Assembly (NCBI RefSeq): GCF_000423165.1
Contig: NZ_AUHL01000006.1
Coordinates: forward strand, 62,001-126,000
Direction: 5' to 3'
DNA: 64,000 bases
From: Pseudidiomarina sediminum DSM 21906
GTDB lineage: Bacteria > Pseudomonadota > Gammaproteobacteria > Enterobacterales > Alteromonadaceae
The position numbers were made by a program, and so were the translations under genes. This document shows positions 56,501 to 64,000 of the stretch, one piece after another. Numbering within the stretch: the first letter of the stretch is position 1; every line of letters begins with the position of its first letter. A model generated the notes under the pieces. That model did no database searches, was not told the DNA's origin, and saw only the letters and a list, made by a program, of their open reading frames with translations.

Positions 56501-56769
56501 AACTTGGAGCGGTCTCGGGTCAGCTCCTCGATGGCCTTCTCCAGGGCATCGGCGGGCAGCTCGGGGTTGAGCTTCTCCAAGGCCACGCGCAGCCTGGGCA
56601 CCAGCACCACATCCTGCTGTGTCTGCCGTCCCTCGCTTGATACCGTACCCGACCACTCTCCGTAGAGATTGGCGGTGTCCCAGCCCAGATCAGCGAACAG
56701 CTCGATAGCGGGCTGCTCGACCAGGGCATCCTCGGAGTAGGCGTAAGCGGGGGATGGCGGGGGCGTCAT
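53551..56769 (-). CDS. hsdR: Type I restriction enzyme R subunit HsdR
   Basis: The translocase and nuclease of the type I system, 1072 residues. The N-terminal PD-(D/E)XK nuclease shows RRTDLVGFVNGLPLLFVELKASHK near residue 165. The SF2 helicase has FWHTQGSGKSLSMVFF (Walker A), TDRNELDEQI, ITDEAHRSQYD, GFTGTPL and MQTIARANRKYPGK. The charged C-terminal part is for complex assembly. It starts 4 bases inside the hsdS stop, so hsdMSR is one operon. Codon use is far more GC-rich than the genes on either side, a sign of separate transfer. The gene is complete and has no frameshift. Confidence 0.95.
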   Translation of the reverse strand: MTPPPSPAYAYSEDALVEQPAIELFADLGWDTANLYGEWSGTVSSEGRQTQQDVVLVPRLRVALEKLNPELPADALEKAIEELTRDRSKLLAVNANLEVYQLLKDGVKVEVSEDDGGTAIETVRVIDWNQPEENDFLLTSQFWVRGELHTRRTDLVGFVNGLPLLFVELKASHKTLKAAYDGNLSDYRSVIPQLFTYNAVVMLSNGSETLVGSTFSPWEHLFEWKRINDEGEKGVVSLETAIRGIAERTRLLDIVENFTVFEEAQGGTIKKIAKNHQYLGVNKAIAELQRIKNRPPGEAGRLGVFWHTQGSGKSLSMVFFTQKIHRTIPGNWTFVIVTDRNELDEQIYKTFAATGAVNEVEAHAESGAHLKQLLSEDHRYVFTLIQKFGTKQGETYPKLSDRQDIIVITDEAHRSQYDTLAMNMRTALPHAAFLGFTGTPLMAGEEKTKEVFGDYISVYDFGQSIADGATVPLYYENRIPELQLINENLNDDLTRLLEDAELDEDQEKKVERVFAREYHLITRDDRLEAIAEDLVQHFVGRGHQGKAMMVCIDKATAVKMYNKVQAHWKDYLARLQADLASAPKEQQEALKHKIKVLETTDMAVVVSQGQNEVKELADKGLDILPHRKRMVEEDLDEQFKDPDGPLRLVFVCAMWITGFDVPSCSTIYLDKPMKNHTLMQTIARANRKYPGKEAGLIVDYAGVFRKLQEALAIYGGASSKVAEPRPGYGDEPPQDGDTPIHQKAELVEYLKHLLAKGITFLTEKQVDTEAIKTAGGFDKVALLDDAVEKLLESEETKKAFLNLARATSRVYRAILPDPSANDLAPDAVLLSVLAQKIKALEPEVDISQVMKDVDDLLDQSVAPVPYVIEDEDDKPLFDLSQIDFEKLKERFNKGKKRTEAEKLRALLNQKLESMVAKNPSRTDFMEKLQKLIEKYNSGSLNIEAFFQQLMKFTEELQEEDQRAIREGLTEEELALFDIITKPAPEMTDKEVAQVKAMCRELLETLKEEKLVLDWRKKAQAKGDVRRTLEIVFDRGLPESFDEAVYNEKCEAAFHHLMTSYYGGGQSVYSARC

Positions 56770-58034
56770 GCGGCTTCGACCTCCTTGTCGTCGGGCATGG
56801 GAATCTCGGATACGTCGATCTCACCGGAGACCAGCTTGGGGAGCAGCAGGTCGCGTTGGGCGCGTAGGTTGGCCGTTTTATCCTTCAATGCCAACATCAA
56901 CTTAAGCATTGGTAGAACTTGGTGACCAAATCGCTCTGCAACGCTTTCGCTTGGGCGCACCACTGGAAAGTTAAAGTGGCCCTTATTCAGCGAAGGTCGT
57001 GTTGCCGCTTGCGAAGCCCCTAAAAGGTATTCTTGGGTTTGAGTCATTGAGAGGAAACCTCGCAACCACTCTCTATAACTTTCATTTTTTGGCACAATCT
57101 TGGCCAGCGCGACGTTGTATGCTCCAGCAATGCCAAATCTAGCTTTTCCAGCCTCTCCATACTTATCGACCAGAATATCTAGTCGGCCGCAGATCTTGTT
57201 CCTCTTGCTCTCGGGGATATATGTCAGATAGCCATCAGACCTATAGTCGCGATTTTGTACGAATCGTACGTATCCCTCTTTTGCCTCATAGATATGCTGT
57301 GATTTTGGCGGCTGTGCTCCACCAATAAAATCGACAAGATCGATGAGTTTACAAACCTCCCACCCCTCAGGAATCTCCCCAAGCTCACTTTCCTTGAAGC
57401 TCACGTCCTCATGCCCAGGGAAGCGGAAGTGGACGAACCACTCCTCGTACAGCAGCCGGGCCATCTCCTCAAGGATATCGATGCGGCGCGTGTTGTTCTC
57501 GATGAGGTCGTCGTAGGTGGAGAGGATATCGACGATAATCTTCTGTTGCTCAATCGAAGGAAGCCGTAAAGGGATCCTTTTGATTATGTCTTGGTTCAGA
57601 GAGGCCATGGTGGCTCCATGCGAGCACTGCTGCATCATCCAAGACTGGTGTTCGTGGGTGAGAAATGTGAATGATAGGTACTTGGATAGTACGTTTGCTT
57701 CACTCAGAAGCCTGAGCCGTAAGCAATCTGACCCCTGAAACCAACGATTTTGAGCGTCTGTGATATAGACATGTCTTTCGACAGCTCCCTTCCTGCCAAA
57801 AACGATGTCACCTTTTCGTAGTAGGTGACCAGAGAGCCTTGTCACTACGTCGTCAGGGATATATTCCAGCTTGTCGTGCCGGATGTTTCCGAAGCCGATA
57901 TTCCTAACATTGATGACAGGTGTGCCCGTCTCGACATAATCACTTGCTCGGAGCTGAGTTCCGAAAGGTCCGGTCTTGACCTCGGCTTCCGCACGTTCGA
58001 CAAGGTCGCCAACAGTGATGTTGTTCCAACTCAT
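56766..58034 (-). CDS. hsdS: Type I R-M specificity subunit HsdS
   Basis: HsdS chooses the DNA target and holds two HsdM subunits. It is 422 residues with the usual layout: target-recognition domain 1 (about residues 1-160), a central conserved helix ([36 protein letters not shown], listed as residues about 172-208), target-recognition domain 2, and a C-terminal conserved helix ([19 protein letters not shown]). The conserved helices are GC-rich while both recognition domains are distinctly more AT-rich, which fits domain exchange. It overlaps hsdM and hsdR by 4 bases each. The recognised sequence cannot be told from here. Confidence 0.93.
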   Translation of the reverse strand: MSWNNITVGDLVERAEAEVKTGPFGTQLRASDYVETGTPVINVRNIGFGNIRHDKLEYIPDDVVTRLSGHLLRKGDIVFGRKGAVERHVYITDAQNRWFQGSDCLRLRLLSEANVLSKYLSFTFLTHEHQSWMMQQCSHGATMASLNQDIIKRIPLRLPSIEQQKIIVDILSTYDDLIENNTRRIDILEEMARLLYEEWFVHFRFPGHEDVSFKESELGEIPEGWEVCKLIDLVDFIGGAQPPKSQHIYEAKEGYVRFVQNRDYRSDGYLTYIPESKRNKICGRLDILVDKYGEAGKARFGIAGAYNVALAKIVPKNESYREWLRGFLSMTQTQEYLLGASQAATRPSLNKGHFNFPVVRPSESVAERFGHQVLPMLKLMLALKDKTANLRAQRDLLLPKLVSGEIDVSEIPMPDDKEVEAA

Positions 58035-59590
58035 GATGCTGCCTCAAGAACACCAGCAACATTACTCCCAATCACTTCCTCAAGCTCCCTTGCCTCAGAG
58101 TTCAGCACCTCCAGCTCCTCAGCCAGTTCCTCCAGCCTCTCCGTGAAGTCCACATCCTCGGCTTCTCTTGCCGCTGCCCCAACATATCGACCTGGGTTCA
58201 GCGACCAGCCCTGCGCCTCGATTTCATCACGAGTCGCTAACTTGCAGAGCCCAGGCACATCGGCATAGCCCTCGGCCAGCCCCTTCTCGGCCAGCAGCGG
58301 CTCACTGCCCTGATCCAGCTCGATTGCTTCGCCACGGTAAAGGCGAACAATGTTGGCTAGGAACTCGATCTGCTCCGGCAGCCAGTCGCGGTGCGCCCGG
58401 TCGATCTGGCGATAGAGGTGGCGAGCATCGATGAACAGAACCTTGTCGCCGCGCTCGGTCTCACTCTTGGCTCGGTCGAAGAACCAAAGGGTGCAGGGTA
58501 GCGTGACGGTGTAAAAGAAGTTAGGCCCCACCGAGACGATCACATCCACTGCACCAGACTCAATCAGCTTCTGGCGAATCACCTGCTCGCTGCCTCGGGC
58601 ATCTCCCGCAGAGTTGGCCATGACAAAGCCAGCTCGCCCGGTCGGCTTGAGGGAAGCGAAGAAGAGCTGAATCCAGAGGTAGTTGGCGTTGTCGGTCTTG
58701 GGCACACCGAAGGGGAACCGTGGGTCGCCCTCCAGGCGCTCCTTATCCACCCCCGAGACGTTGAACGGGGGATTGGCCATCACGAAGTCGAAGAAGCCGT
58801 CACCGTTCTTGTAGACTGCTCCGTGAGGATCCTCGTAGTAGGTGTTGGATACCCGGACATCGCCGGAGAGGCCATGCACCGCGAGGTTCATCTTGTTGAG
58901 GTTGACGGTAGTTTGATCCTTCTCGGTGCCGAAGATCGAGATTTCGTCCATGGCCGTCTTGTGGTGGCGCTCCACGAAGTCTGCCGAGTGGACAAACATG
59001 CCACCTGAGCCACAAGCGGGGTCGAAGATGCGCCCATGGTAGGGCTCGATGATCTCGACGATCAGCTTAACGATGGACTCGGGCGTGTAGAAGACACCGC
59101 CTTTCTGACCTTCCTTCAAGGCGAAGTTGCCCAGGAAGTACTCGTAGACCTTGCCGAAGGCATCCCCTGATAGATCAACCGGAGCGAGCTGCTTGAGAAG
59201 TTCCTGCAGCACCCAGTTGTCCAGGCGCGTGTAGGTTCGCGGCAGGGCACCCTTGAGGTCGGGGTTCTCGTCCTCAATGGCCTTCATGGCATCGTTGATT
59301 GCCTTGCCGATGTTGTCGCCCTCAGTGAGCGACAGCAGGTGCGAGAAGCGGGCGGTCTCGGGGAGGAAGATCACCCCCTCGGCCAGATAGTCATCCTTAC
59401 TCACCTTGCGGCGGCCACCGGAACCCACCGGTCCGAGCTTCTCCTCGGCGGCTGAGTACTTCTTGTCGGCGTACTTCAGGAAGATGAGCCCCAGCACAGG
59501 TGCCGAGAACTCAGCCGGTTTAAGACCGGTATTCGCCCATAACTGGTCAGCTGCTGCCCATAAGCGCTTTGCTGCATTTCCTTTAACCAC
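58031..59590 (-). CDS. hsdM: Type I R-M methyltransferase subunit HsdM
   Basis: An N6-adenine methyltransferase of 519 residues. After the N-terminal helical domain ([21 protein letters not shown]) the SAM-binding motif [17 protein letters not shown] and the catalytic [12 protein letters not shown] are found. The HsdM C-terminal tail is coiled-coil-like ([21 protein letters not shown]), which suits contact with HsdS. The GTG start at 59590 has AGGGG seven bases upstream. It leads the hsdM-hsdS-hsdR operon, with methylation genes first. Codon use is GC-rich. Confidence 0.95.
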   Translation of the reverse strand: MVKGNAAKRLWAAADQLWANTGLKPAEFSAPVLGLIFLKYADKKYSAAEEKLGPVGSGGRRKVSKDDYLAEGVIFLPETARFSHLLSLTEGDNIGKAINDAMKAIEDENPDLKGALPRTYTRLDNWVLQELLKQLAPVDLSGDAFGKVYEYFLGNFALKEGQKGGVFYTPESIVKLIVEIIEPYHGRIFDPACGSGGMFVHSADFVERHHKTAMDEISIFGTEKDQTTVNLNKMNLAVHGLSGDVRVSNTYYEDPHGAVYKNGDGFFDFVMANPPFNVSGVDKERLEGDPRFPFGVPKTDNANYLWIQLFFASLKPTGRAGFVMANSAGDARGSEQVIRQKLIESGAVDVIVSVGPNFFYTVTLPCTLWFFDRAKSETERGDKVLFIDARHLYRQIDRAHRDWLPEQIEFLANIVRLYRGEAIELDQGSEPLLAEKGLAEGYADVPGLCKLATRDEIEAQGWSLNPGRYVGAAAREAEDVDFTERLEELAEELEVLNSEARELEEVIGSNVAGVLEAAS

Positions 59591-59808
59591 TATATACCCC
59601 TAAATAAAAGCTGATTATTGATAAGCTTTCAGCTTTTCAATCTATGATAATATCAAAAAGTCATTCTATTAATTGTAACTATATTCTAATGAAATTATCT
59701 GCACGCTCATATCCGGTCAAGATGAACCGAGTTTCAAATTCTAGGCTTACCGACTGAGTATGGTTCTAACCGTCAGTAAATTGATGCCTCGCATGGCAGA
59801 TGGTCTAC
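59591..59808. other. Intergenic region between mcrC and hsdM
   Basis: This 218-base AT-rich gap contains the hsdM promoter region. An inverted repeat, AAAAGCTG (59606-59613) and CAGCTTTT (59630-59637), with an inner AAGCTT, lies about 16 bases from the hsdM GTG. It may be an operator or a leader hairpin controlling hsdM. Nothing else is supported. Confidence 0.5.
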
Positions 59809-61110
59809 TCAATTGTGCACCTGTGCAAATGATTCCGCCAACGTCAGGTTCCACCGACAATCATTAGTTCGAGTATTATCGTTTAAGTTGAAGCTGGTTA
59901 CCAAAAGTGTCGTCTGATTATCAAACTCAAATGGTGAAATGTTCTCGTTGCTTGGAAAATTTTTCCATGCAGGGTATATCAACACTAAGTCTCCTTGAGA
60001 ATGTAATAATTTAGATCCATATGCCAACATCTGATAAAAATCTCGCTCATTTAACCCGTAAGTTGAGCCACCATTGTATACATCAAGTAGCTTCCACTTA
60101 GTATCCATGACCCAGCGCTTATCACCAATGACAACTTCAATATCTGGTCGTAACTTGAATACTCCTTTGCCCTTATGCTCGCAAAGGTACTCGGTGGCAA
60201 GCTGCGTCCTAACGGTACCTTTGTTGCCGATGGCACGTCGAAGCTGCTCAGCAACATAATTCTCAAATAGCTTTTCCATTGGGAAGAGCATGCTTATGCC
60301 GCGCCAGCCACCAGAGACAGAAAGTGGAACATGTTGGTTGAGGATAAACTCACACCAAGGCTTAATCGGGCGGTAATGCGTCAGCAAGCGGTCTGTTGAC
60401 CAAGATTTGAAGTCAGCCCTAGGATCGGACGATTCAGGTAATTGTAGGAGCTGTGAGAGCATTTCGTGCGCTAACCGCCAGTTGTCGTTGTCCTGAGTGG
60501 CTGAGCACACAGCAACAAGTGCAGATTTGATAAGACGGTTTTCTGGCCTATCCGGTAAAAACAAGTCATGGCGAATGTTGAATAAATGCGCTTTTCCTGG
60601 TGGCTGGCGCAACTGTTTTGCGATATCCAGTTGGCCGCGTAAGAAGCGCGCTTCTTCCTCTCGAACTTGGTAATCGAACTGCAGACCTCGCTTTAGTAAA
60701 ACTTCCAGCTCGCCCAAAAAACAAGTGATAAGCCATTCGCGAATAGGCATTTCAAATCGCTCAACATCGGCAAAGTCGGCCTCGCGCACTGAAAGCTGCA
60801 TCGAGGTCTTGATTAGCCGTTTAAGCAAAGCGCGAGCCTCGGCCGCCGAAGTTTGTTCTGTTGTGTGCTTCGGTAGCACCTCAATCACTGTTCCGCAGGG
60901 TGACTCAAGTACGCCGACGTAATTATCCAAACGAAGAAGCTTCTGACTATCAAGTTCAAATAACGGGAGGCCATTGCGTCGAAACTGCTGCCCAAGTTCA
61001 ACGAGCCAACGAAACGCTGACTCGCTAATATGTGCGCGATCAAGAGTGTTCACCGCTACCGGTGCAGTGGTCAAATAGGCGTATTCGCGAACGACAACCG
61101 TTGACGTCAT
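59809..61110 (-). CDS. mcrC: McrC nuclease subunit of a type IV McrBC system
   Basis: McrC stimulates the McrB GTPase and cuts the DNA. It is 433 residues. An N-terminal McrB-binding domain is followed by a PD-(D/E)XK nuclease domain in the C-terminal half: RPDIEVVIGDKRWVMDTKWK (Asp and D-x-K) near residue 320, preceded by helices with LFENYVAEQLRR. DTKWK matches the D-x-K of the family. Its ATG overlaps the mcrB stop by one base. McrBC cleaves DNA with modified cytosines, and here the EVE-like domain of McrB should set the specificity. Confidence 0.92.
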   Translation of the reverse strand: MTSTVVVREYAYLTTAPVAVNTLDRAHISESAFRWLVELGQQFRRNGLPLFELDSQKLLRLDNYVGVLESPCGTVIEVLPKHTTEQTSAAEARALLKRLIKTSMQLSVREADFADVERFEMPIREWLITCFLGELEVLLKRGLQFDYQVREEEARFLRGQLDIAKQLRQPPGKAHLFNIRHDLFLPDRPENRLIKSALVAVCSATQDNDNWRLAHEMLSQLLQLPESSDPRADFKSWSTDRLLTHYRPIKPWCEFILNQHVPLSVSGGWRGISMLFPMEKLFENYVAEQLRRAIGNKGTVRTQLATEYLCEHKGKGVFKLRPDIEVVIGDKRWVMDTKWKLLDVYNGGSTYGLNERDFYQMLAYGSKLLHSQGDLVLIYPAWKNFPSNENISPFEFDNQTTLLVTSFNLNDNTRTNDCRWNLTLAESFAQVHN

Positions 61111-63146
61111 TACTCAGCACTACCTACTTCATAAATCTGTTTGTAAGATGTCGCCTGCTCGAAAGCAGACTCATTCAATCGCCACCGGTCACGCGAGTTT
61201 AGTTGCACATCGCCGGGGAACAGCTCATCAAAATTAATCGCATCATCTTTTACGATAAATGCATTTGCTGAGGCTTTGCTTTGGTCATTCAGTACCCAAC
61301 GGATGCGCTGCCAATCTTCAAAGAAGTATTCCTGAAGTAGCGGAATGATCTTCTGCTTAAAAATCTCAGCGAGGTCGGTTAAGGCAACCTCTGCTTTATC
61401 TTTCAAATGAATAAAATAGGCATGGCCGATACAGTGGTCTTTGTCGAGTAGCGCCGTAATTCGGCGATTGATAACGTCGAGCATCTTGTCAACGTCAATG
61501 CCGTCAATGCTGATTCCTTTGAGTTCTTCAGGAAGGGGAGGCATTTCAACGAAATCGAAGCGACGACGCAAAGCTAAATCGAGCCCTGCAAGTGAGCGGT
61601 CGGCAGTGTTCATTGTACCGATGATGTACAAGTTATCGGGCACAGAGAATCGGTCGCCAGTCAGTGGAAGTGTGACTTCTAGCGCTTCTGATGCACCAGA
61701 GCGCTTAGAGGGTTCGATTAGTGTGATCAACTCACCAAAAATCCGTGAGATGTTACCGCGATTGATTTCATCGATGATGAGCACGTAGTTCTGGCGCTTA
61801 ACAGCTTTCTTGTCCAGTTGCTCACCCAGAGACTCAAGATGCGATATGAGCGATTGATAGTAAGGTTTTAACCCCCCATTAAACCTGCGTTCACCATTAA
61901 ATATTGCCTCCAGGGTGCTGACAGATAAAGTATTAACAGAATCACCTTGGTTTTTATCAAACCTAATAGTATTTCCGTCTACTTCTGTGATGATGAATTT
62001 GGACCGCTTCATCGAGATTTGAACACCCTCTGGATGATCTTCAAATTCCGTTAAAAAAGCATCCCAACAATCACTAAATGAATTGGTAGGATTCTTCACT
62101 TCTGTGTTCTGGTGCTCCTTCGCATCTCTGACTATTTGACGGAAAATCCCGAGTCGTTTTTCATAGACTAACTTTTCATCATCAGTATGTGCGGTAAGCC
62201 CCTCCACAAAGTCTTCGTAACTAAAGCTTTGGTGAAAGGTGACGAACCGAATGCGCCCTTCGCGAATGAGTTCTTGGTACTTTGCTTTTAGCTCATCTCG
62301 GTTGGCCCAACTGAAATTTGGCTCTGCAGCTCGCACCGCGCGCTCAATGGTTGTGAACGTTTTCCCGGTGCCAGGTGGGCCGAATAGGATTTGATTGAGA
62401 GGCTGAGATACTTGTGTGGTGCTGTTGTTGGTCATTGATATCTCCTCAACCAAGCTATCTTCAATAAACCAATAACTCGCCAATTTATCGGATATTTTAT
62501 TTGGAATGCTGATGCCAGAACTTTGGGGGCTCCAGCTATAATTAATGCCGGTTTCTTGGGATAGTTGATTCAGCTGGTTCAAGATCTGTTGACCAGCTTC
62601 AGGGGTGTTCCGTACGGCTACTGGTTTGAACTTTATATATTTTCTTGTTTTGGTTTCATCACCCCAATCTTTGTCTTCAAAAGACTCCTGAGTAACGATA
62701 CCAGCTGCAATAATTCCCCTTGGTTCAACACCTACTTGCATGAGGTAAACACGATCTCCCACTTGTGGTTTGGTGCTATTGCAACTCCACTGTTGTTCGT
62801 TCCCCAGTTCAACGCCTGAATTACCGCCAACGTGATATTTTTCGGGATTCCACGTGAGTAAATAACTGTTGCTACTGGCAAAGTATCTTTTTAATAATCG
62901 CAAAGCAGATATGACCGTGTTGTTACCTTGCGCGCCGAACTCTTCAAATTCATGACCCGGTTCAAACTTTTGCACAAAGTTATCGACTTCTTCGCTTTGA
63001 GAGGACCACAAATCAAAACCTGCATGGTGTGCGGCTCTATTTACAGCTGAGACATACTGGCTAACCGTATTATTTGAATATGCCTCGCCATTGGATTTCC
63101 GCTCATTGCGGAGAAAGGTTTTGAATCCATTTGAGCTATAAGTCAT
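61110..63146 (-). CDS. mcrB: McrB GTPase subunit with EVE-like N-terminal domain
   Basis: A 678-residue protein. Residues 1 to about 90 look like a SAM-like helical DNA-binding domain (NNTVSQYVSAVNRAAHHAGF). Residues about 93-230 resemble an EVE/PUA-like modified-base-binding domain (SYLLTWNPEKYHVGG, GDRVYLMQVGVEPRGIIAAG). The C-terminal AAA+ GTPase has Walker A FGPPGTGKTFTTIERAV (GPPGTGKT near 256-263), Walker B VLIIDEINRGNISRIFGEL and the McrB signature TMNTADRSLAGLDLALRRRF. The ATG at 63146 has AAGGG six bases upstream and overlaps the previous gene by 11 bases, so the three genes form one operon. The target base is unknown. Confidence 0.92.
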   Translation of the reverse strand: MTYSSNGFKTFLRNERKSNGEAYSNNTVSQYVSAVNRAAHHAGFDLWSSQSEEVDNFVQKFEPGHEFEEFGAQGNNTVISALRLLKRYFASSNSYLLTWNPEKYHVGGNSGVELGNEQQWSCNSTKPQVGDRVYLMQVGVEPRGIIAAGIVTQESFEDKDWGDETKTRKYIKFKPVAVRNTPEAGQQILNQLNQLSQETGINYSWSPQSSGISIPNKISDKLASYWFIEDSLVEEISMTNNSTTQVSQPLNQILFGPPGTGKTFTTIERAVRAAEPNFSWANRDELKAKYQELIREGRIRFVTFHQSFSYEDFVEGLTAHTDDEKLVYEKRLGIFRQIVRDAKEHQNTEVKNPTNSFSDCWDAFLTEFEDHPEGVQISMKRSKFIITEVDGNTIRFDKNQGDSVNTLSVSTLEAIFNGERRFNGGLKPYYQSLISHLESLGEQLDKKAVKRQNYVLIIDEINRGNISRIFGELITLIEPSKRSGASEALEVTLPLTGDRFSVPDNLYIIGTMNTADRSLAGLDLALRRRFDFVEMPPLPEELKGISIDGIDVDKMLDVINRRITALLDKDHCIGHAYFIHLKDKAEVALTDLAEIFKQKIIPLLQEYFFEDWQRIRWVLNDQSKASANAFIVKDDAINFDELFPGDVQLNSRDRWRLNESAFEQATSYKQIYEVGSAE

Positions 63147-63690
63147 TTGATTCCCTTCCATCATGAGTTGTTACAGTCTTGCTAGCTGGCGCAATGAGCG
63201 ACCAATTATCTTCATATCTATCAAGTTCTTTGAGAGTTAGTATGGCTTGTTTTGAGTTGCCGCCGTTGGGGCGCCGGTAATTATGACGCTTAATAAAGGC
63301 AATAAAGCGTTCGACAGCCAGCTTCTGAATATCAGATTCACGGCAAATAAAATAGCGGGCATTCTCAATCTGACCATGGGGTAGATTAACCATGATCCAA
63401 AGCATATTCGGGTGGTCGAGTTGGAGTAATTCGCCAAAAGAGTATTTGCCGGTTGAATCAATACTGGTCTCAATCCAACGGTCAATTTGTGAGTGTACGA
63501 GGGTGTTAGCAGTGCTACATTTTACCTGAATCGGAAACGACGAAAGTGTTTTGCTATCGACCGCAGTCAAGTCAAAGCCCGGTACATTACCGGCATAGGG
63601 CGATGCATAATATCCAAGTGTGCCGAGTTTGGCCGCAACTAGGTTCTCGCCAATTTGTCCTATTAATTTGTTGTGTACGCCGCTACCCAT
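63136..63690 (-). CDS. Putative PD-(D/E)XK nuclease-fold protein in the McrBC operon
   Basis: A 184-residue protein. The region HNKLIGQIGENLVAAKL, GFDLTAVDSK and FPIQVKCSTA (Glu, Asp, Q-x-K over about residues 6-65) has the order of acidic and lysine residues of a small PD-(D/E)XK fold, as in homing-type and Holliday-type proteins. A basic C-terminal tail follows (KRHNYRRPNGGNSKQAIL). I do not recognise a named family. The ATG at 63690 (AGGGA six bases before it) is preferred to 63723. Its stop overlaps the mcrB start by 11 bases, the only McrBC companion gene visible. A nuclease role is inferred, not shown. Confidence 0.62.
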   Translation of the reverse strand: MGSGVHNKLIGQIGENLVAAKLGTLGYYASPYAGNVPGFDLTAVDSKTLSSFPIQVKCSTANTLVHSQIDRWIETSIDSTGKYSFGELLQLDHPNMLWIMVNLPHGQIENARYFICRESDIQKLAVERFIAFIKRHNYRRPNGGNSKQAILTLKELDRYEDNWSLIAPASKTVTTHDGRESNDL

Positions 63691-63779
63691 AACAATCCCT
63701 GCGTTACTGAGAGTGCTTACCATCTCCGATCGCTAACATTAAATCAATAAAATAACGGTGATTTGGTACGTCGTGCAAA

Positions 63780-64000
63780 TCATCGATAACGTCGATACAC
63801 ATTTATTGTGCTGACGATTATTGAAGTAACTAGACAAAAAGCGCCCCATAGAGCCCAGTAATCGCTAAGGCGGAGCATCGGGTAAATCAGGAAGCCAGTG
63901 AGTAGGAGTGTAAAAACAGAAGTAGATATGCCAACTATATGCTTGTGACTTGGGGCGATTCCAACAGCGGTAAAAACAAAAGCCATTCCTAACACGACAT
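63780..64000 (-). CDS. Hypothetical membrane protein, truncated by window edge
   Basis: At least 71 residues from a possible GTG at 63995, but the frame stays open to the window edge, so the true start may be outside. There are two or three hydrophobic helices (VFTAVGIAP, SVFTLLLTGFLIYPML, ALWGAFCLVTSIIVSTIN) and a basic C-terminus ending RRYR. No family recognised. It is minus strand, 90 bases upstream of the McrBC operon, and may or may not belong to it. Confidence 0.5.
   Translation of the reverse strand, partial: VVLGMAFVFTAVGIAPSHKHIVGISTSVFTLLLTGFLIYPMLRLSDYWALWGAFCLVTSIIVSTINVYRRYR

Larger units (their letters stand above)
47942..64000. mobile_element. Genomic island at the 3' end of yicC, right end outside window
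   Basis: Everything after yicC is accessory: integrase and arm repeats, AlpA-like and Gp2-like genes, unknown genes, then a type I R-M operon and an McrBC operon. Base composition changes in steps, from AT-rich (48-53 kb) to GC-rich (53.5-59.6 kb) and back to AT-rich (59.8-64 kb), so the cargo has several origins. yicC is a known site for islands mobilized by SXT/R391 elements. The left junction may lie within the last 200 bases of yicC. No right attachment repeat can be seen. Confidence 0.85.

Noticed and set aside
55480-56640. A long plus-strand reading frame of 386 codons inside hsdR
   Set aside because: It is an antisense shadow created by the GC-rich codon use of hsdR. It has no ribosome-binding site and no recognisable domain, and hsdR is certain.
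53551-63690. BREX, DISARM or another multi-gene defence system in place of separate R-M systems
   Set aside because: No PglZ, BrxC, DrmA/B or similar genes are seen. The genes fit a type I operon and an McrBC operon.
1-64000. tRNA, rRNA, insertion sequences and riboswitches
   Set aside because: I looked for tRNA-like cloverleaf regions, transposase genes with inverted ends and known riboswitch signatures and saw none that I could support by eye.

Overview
The window is about 64 kb from a gammaproteobacterium. Gene content and order (glnA-ntrB-ntrC, cpxRA, priA/argS/hslVU/rraA, the yihY-dtd-yiiD cluster, a DUF3081 gene, a DUF2959 lipoprotein gene, a short malic enzyme, a hut gene cluster) suggest the Alteromonadales, most likely Idiomarinaceae. 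This is inferred from protein resemblance and mid-range GC; no rRNA or tRNA gene is present to confirm it.

Bases 1-47,941 are conserved chromosome. From the left: the 5' part of argC behind a textbook pair of ARG boxes; two poorly characterised envelope-type proteins; malic enzyme; rpmE with a long leader; priA; argS-ftsN-like; hslVU; rraA-hutG; hutI divergent from hutC-hutU-hutH with one HutC-type operator between them; a four-gene cluster (yihY-dtd-yiiD-DksA-like); small redox, lipoprotein and TetR genes; hemolysin III; typA; a large GGDEF/EAL c-di-GMP protein divergent from an RND efflux pair; the glnA-ntrB-ntrC nitrogen control region; cpxRA; pldB-like hydrolase and fieF; trmL; a solute-binding-like protein; a cyanophycinase-like peptidase; rph-pyrE; yicC.

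Several regulatory regions can be read directly. argC has ArgR boxes over its promoter. glnA has a sigma-54 promoter matching consensus, with two NtrC-type enhancers upstream. A third, perfect-arm NtrC box lies at the start of ntrB, so ntrBC is probably controlled by its own product. hutI/hutCUH share one operator.

From about 47,942 to the right edge is a mobile genomic island joined to the 3' end of yicC, a known integration site for mobilizable islands. It starts with Int arm-type repeats, a P4-like tyrosine recombinase, an AlpA-like regulator and an inovirus Gp2/YfjJ-type HUH protein (satellite-like functions). Unknown genes follow, including a 413-residue protein with a C-terminal three-helix membrane anchor. 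Then comes a defence block on the minus strand: a GC-rich type I restriction-modification operon (hsdM-hsdS-hsdR) and a lower-GC McrBC operon with an EVE-like domain in McrB and an extra upstream gene resembling a PD-(D/E)XK nuclease. The island runs off the right edge, so its far attachment site is not seen.

The best candidates for something under-described are the three-gene McrBC operon, the unknown membrane-anchored protein beside the type I system, and the shift in codon use in the last 200 bases of yicC that may mark the attachment junction. No CRISPR array, insertion sequence, rRNA or tRNA was found. No stretch over 300 bases lacks a gene.
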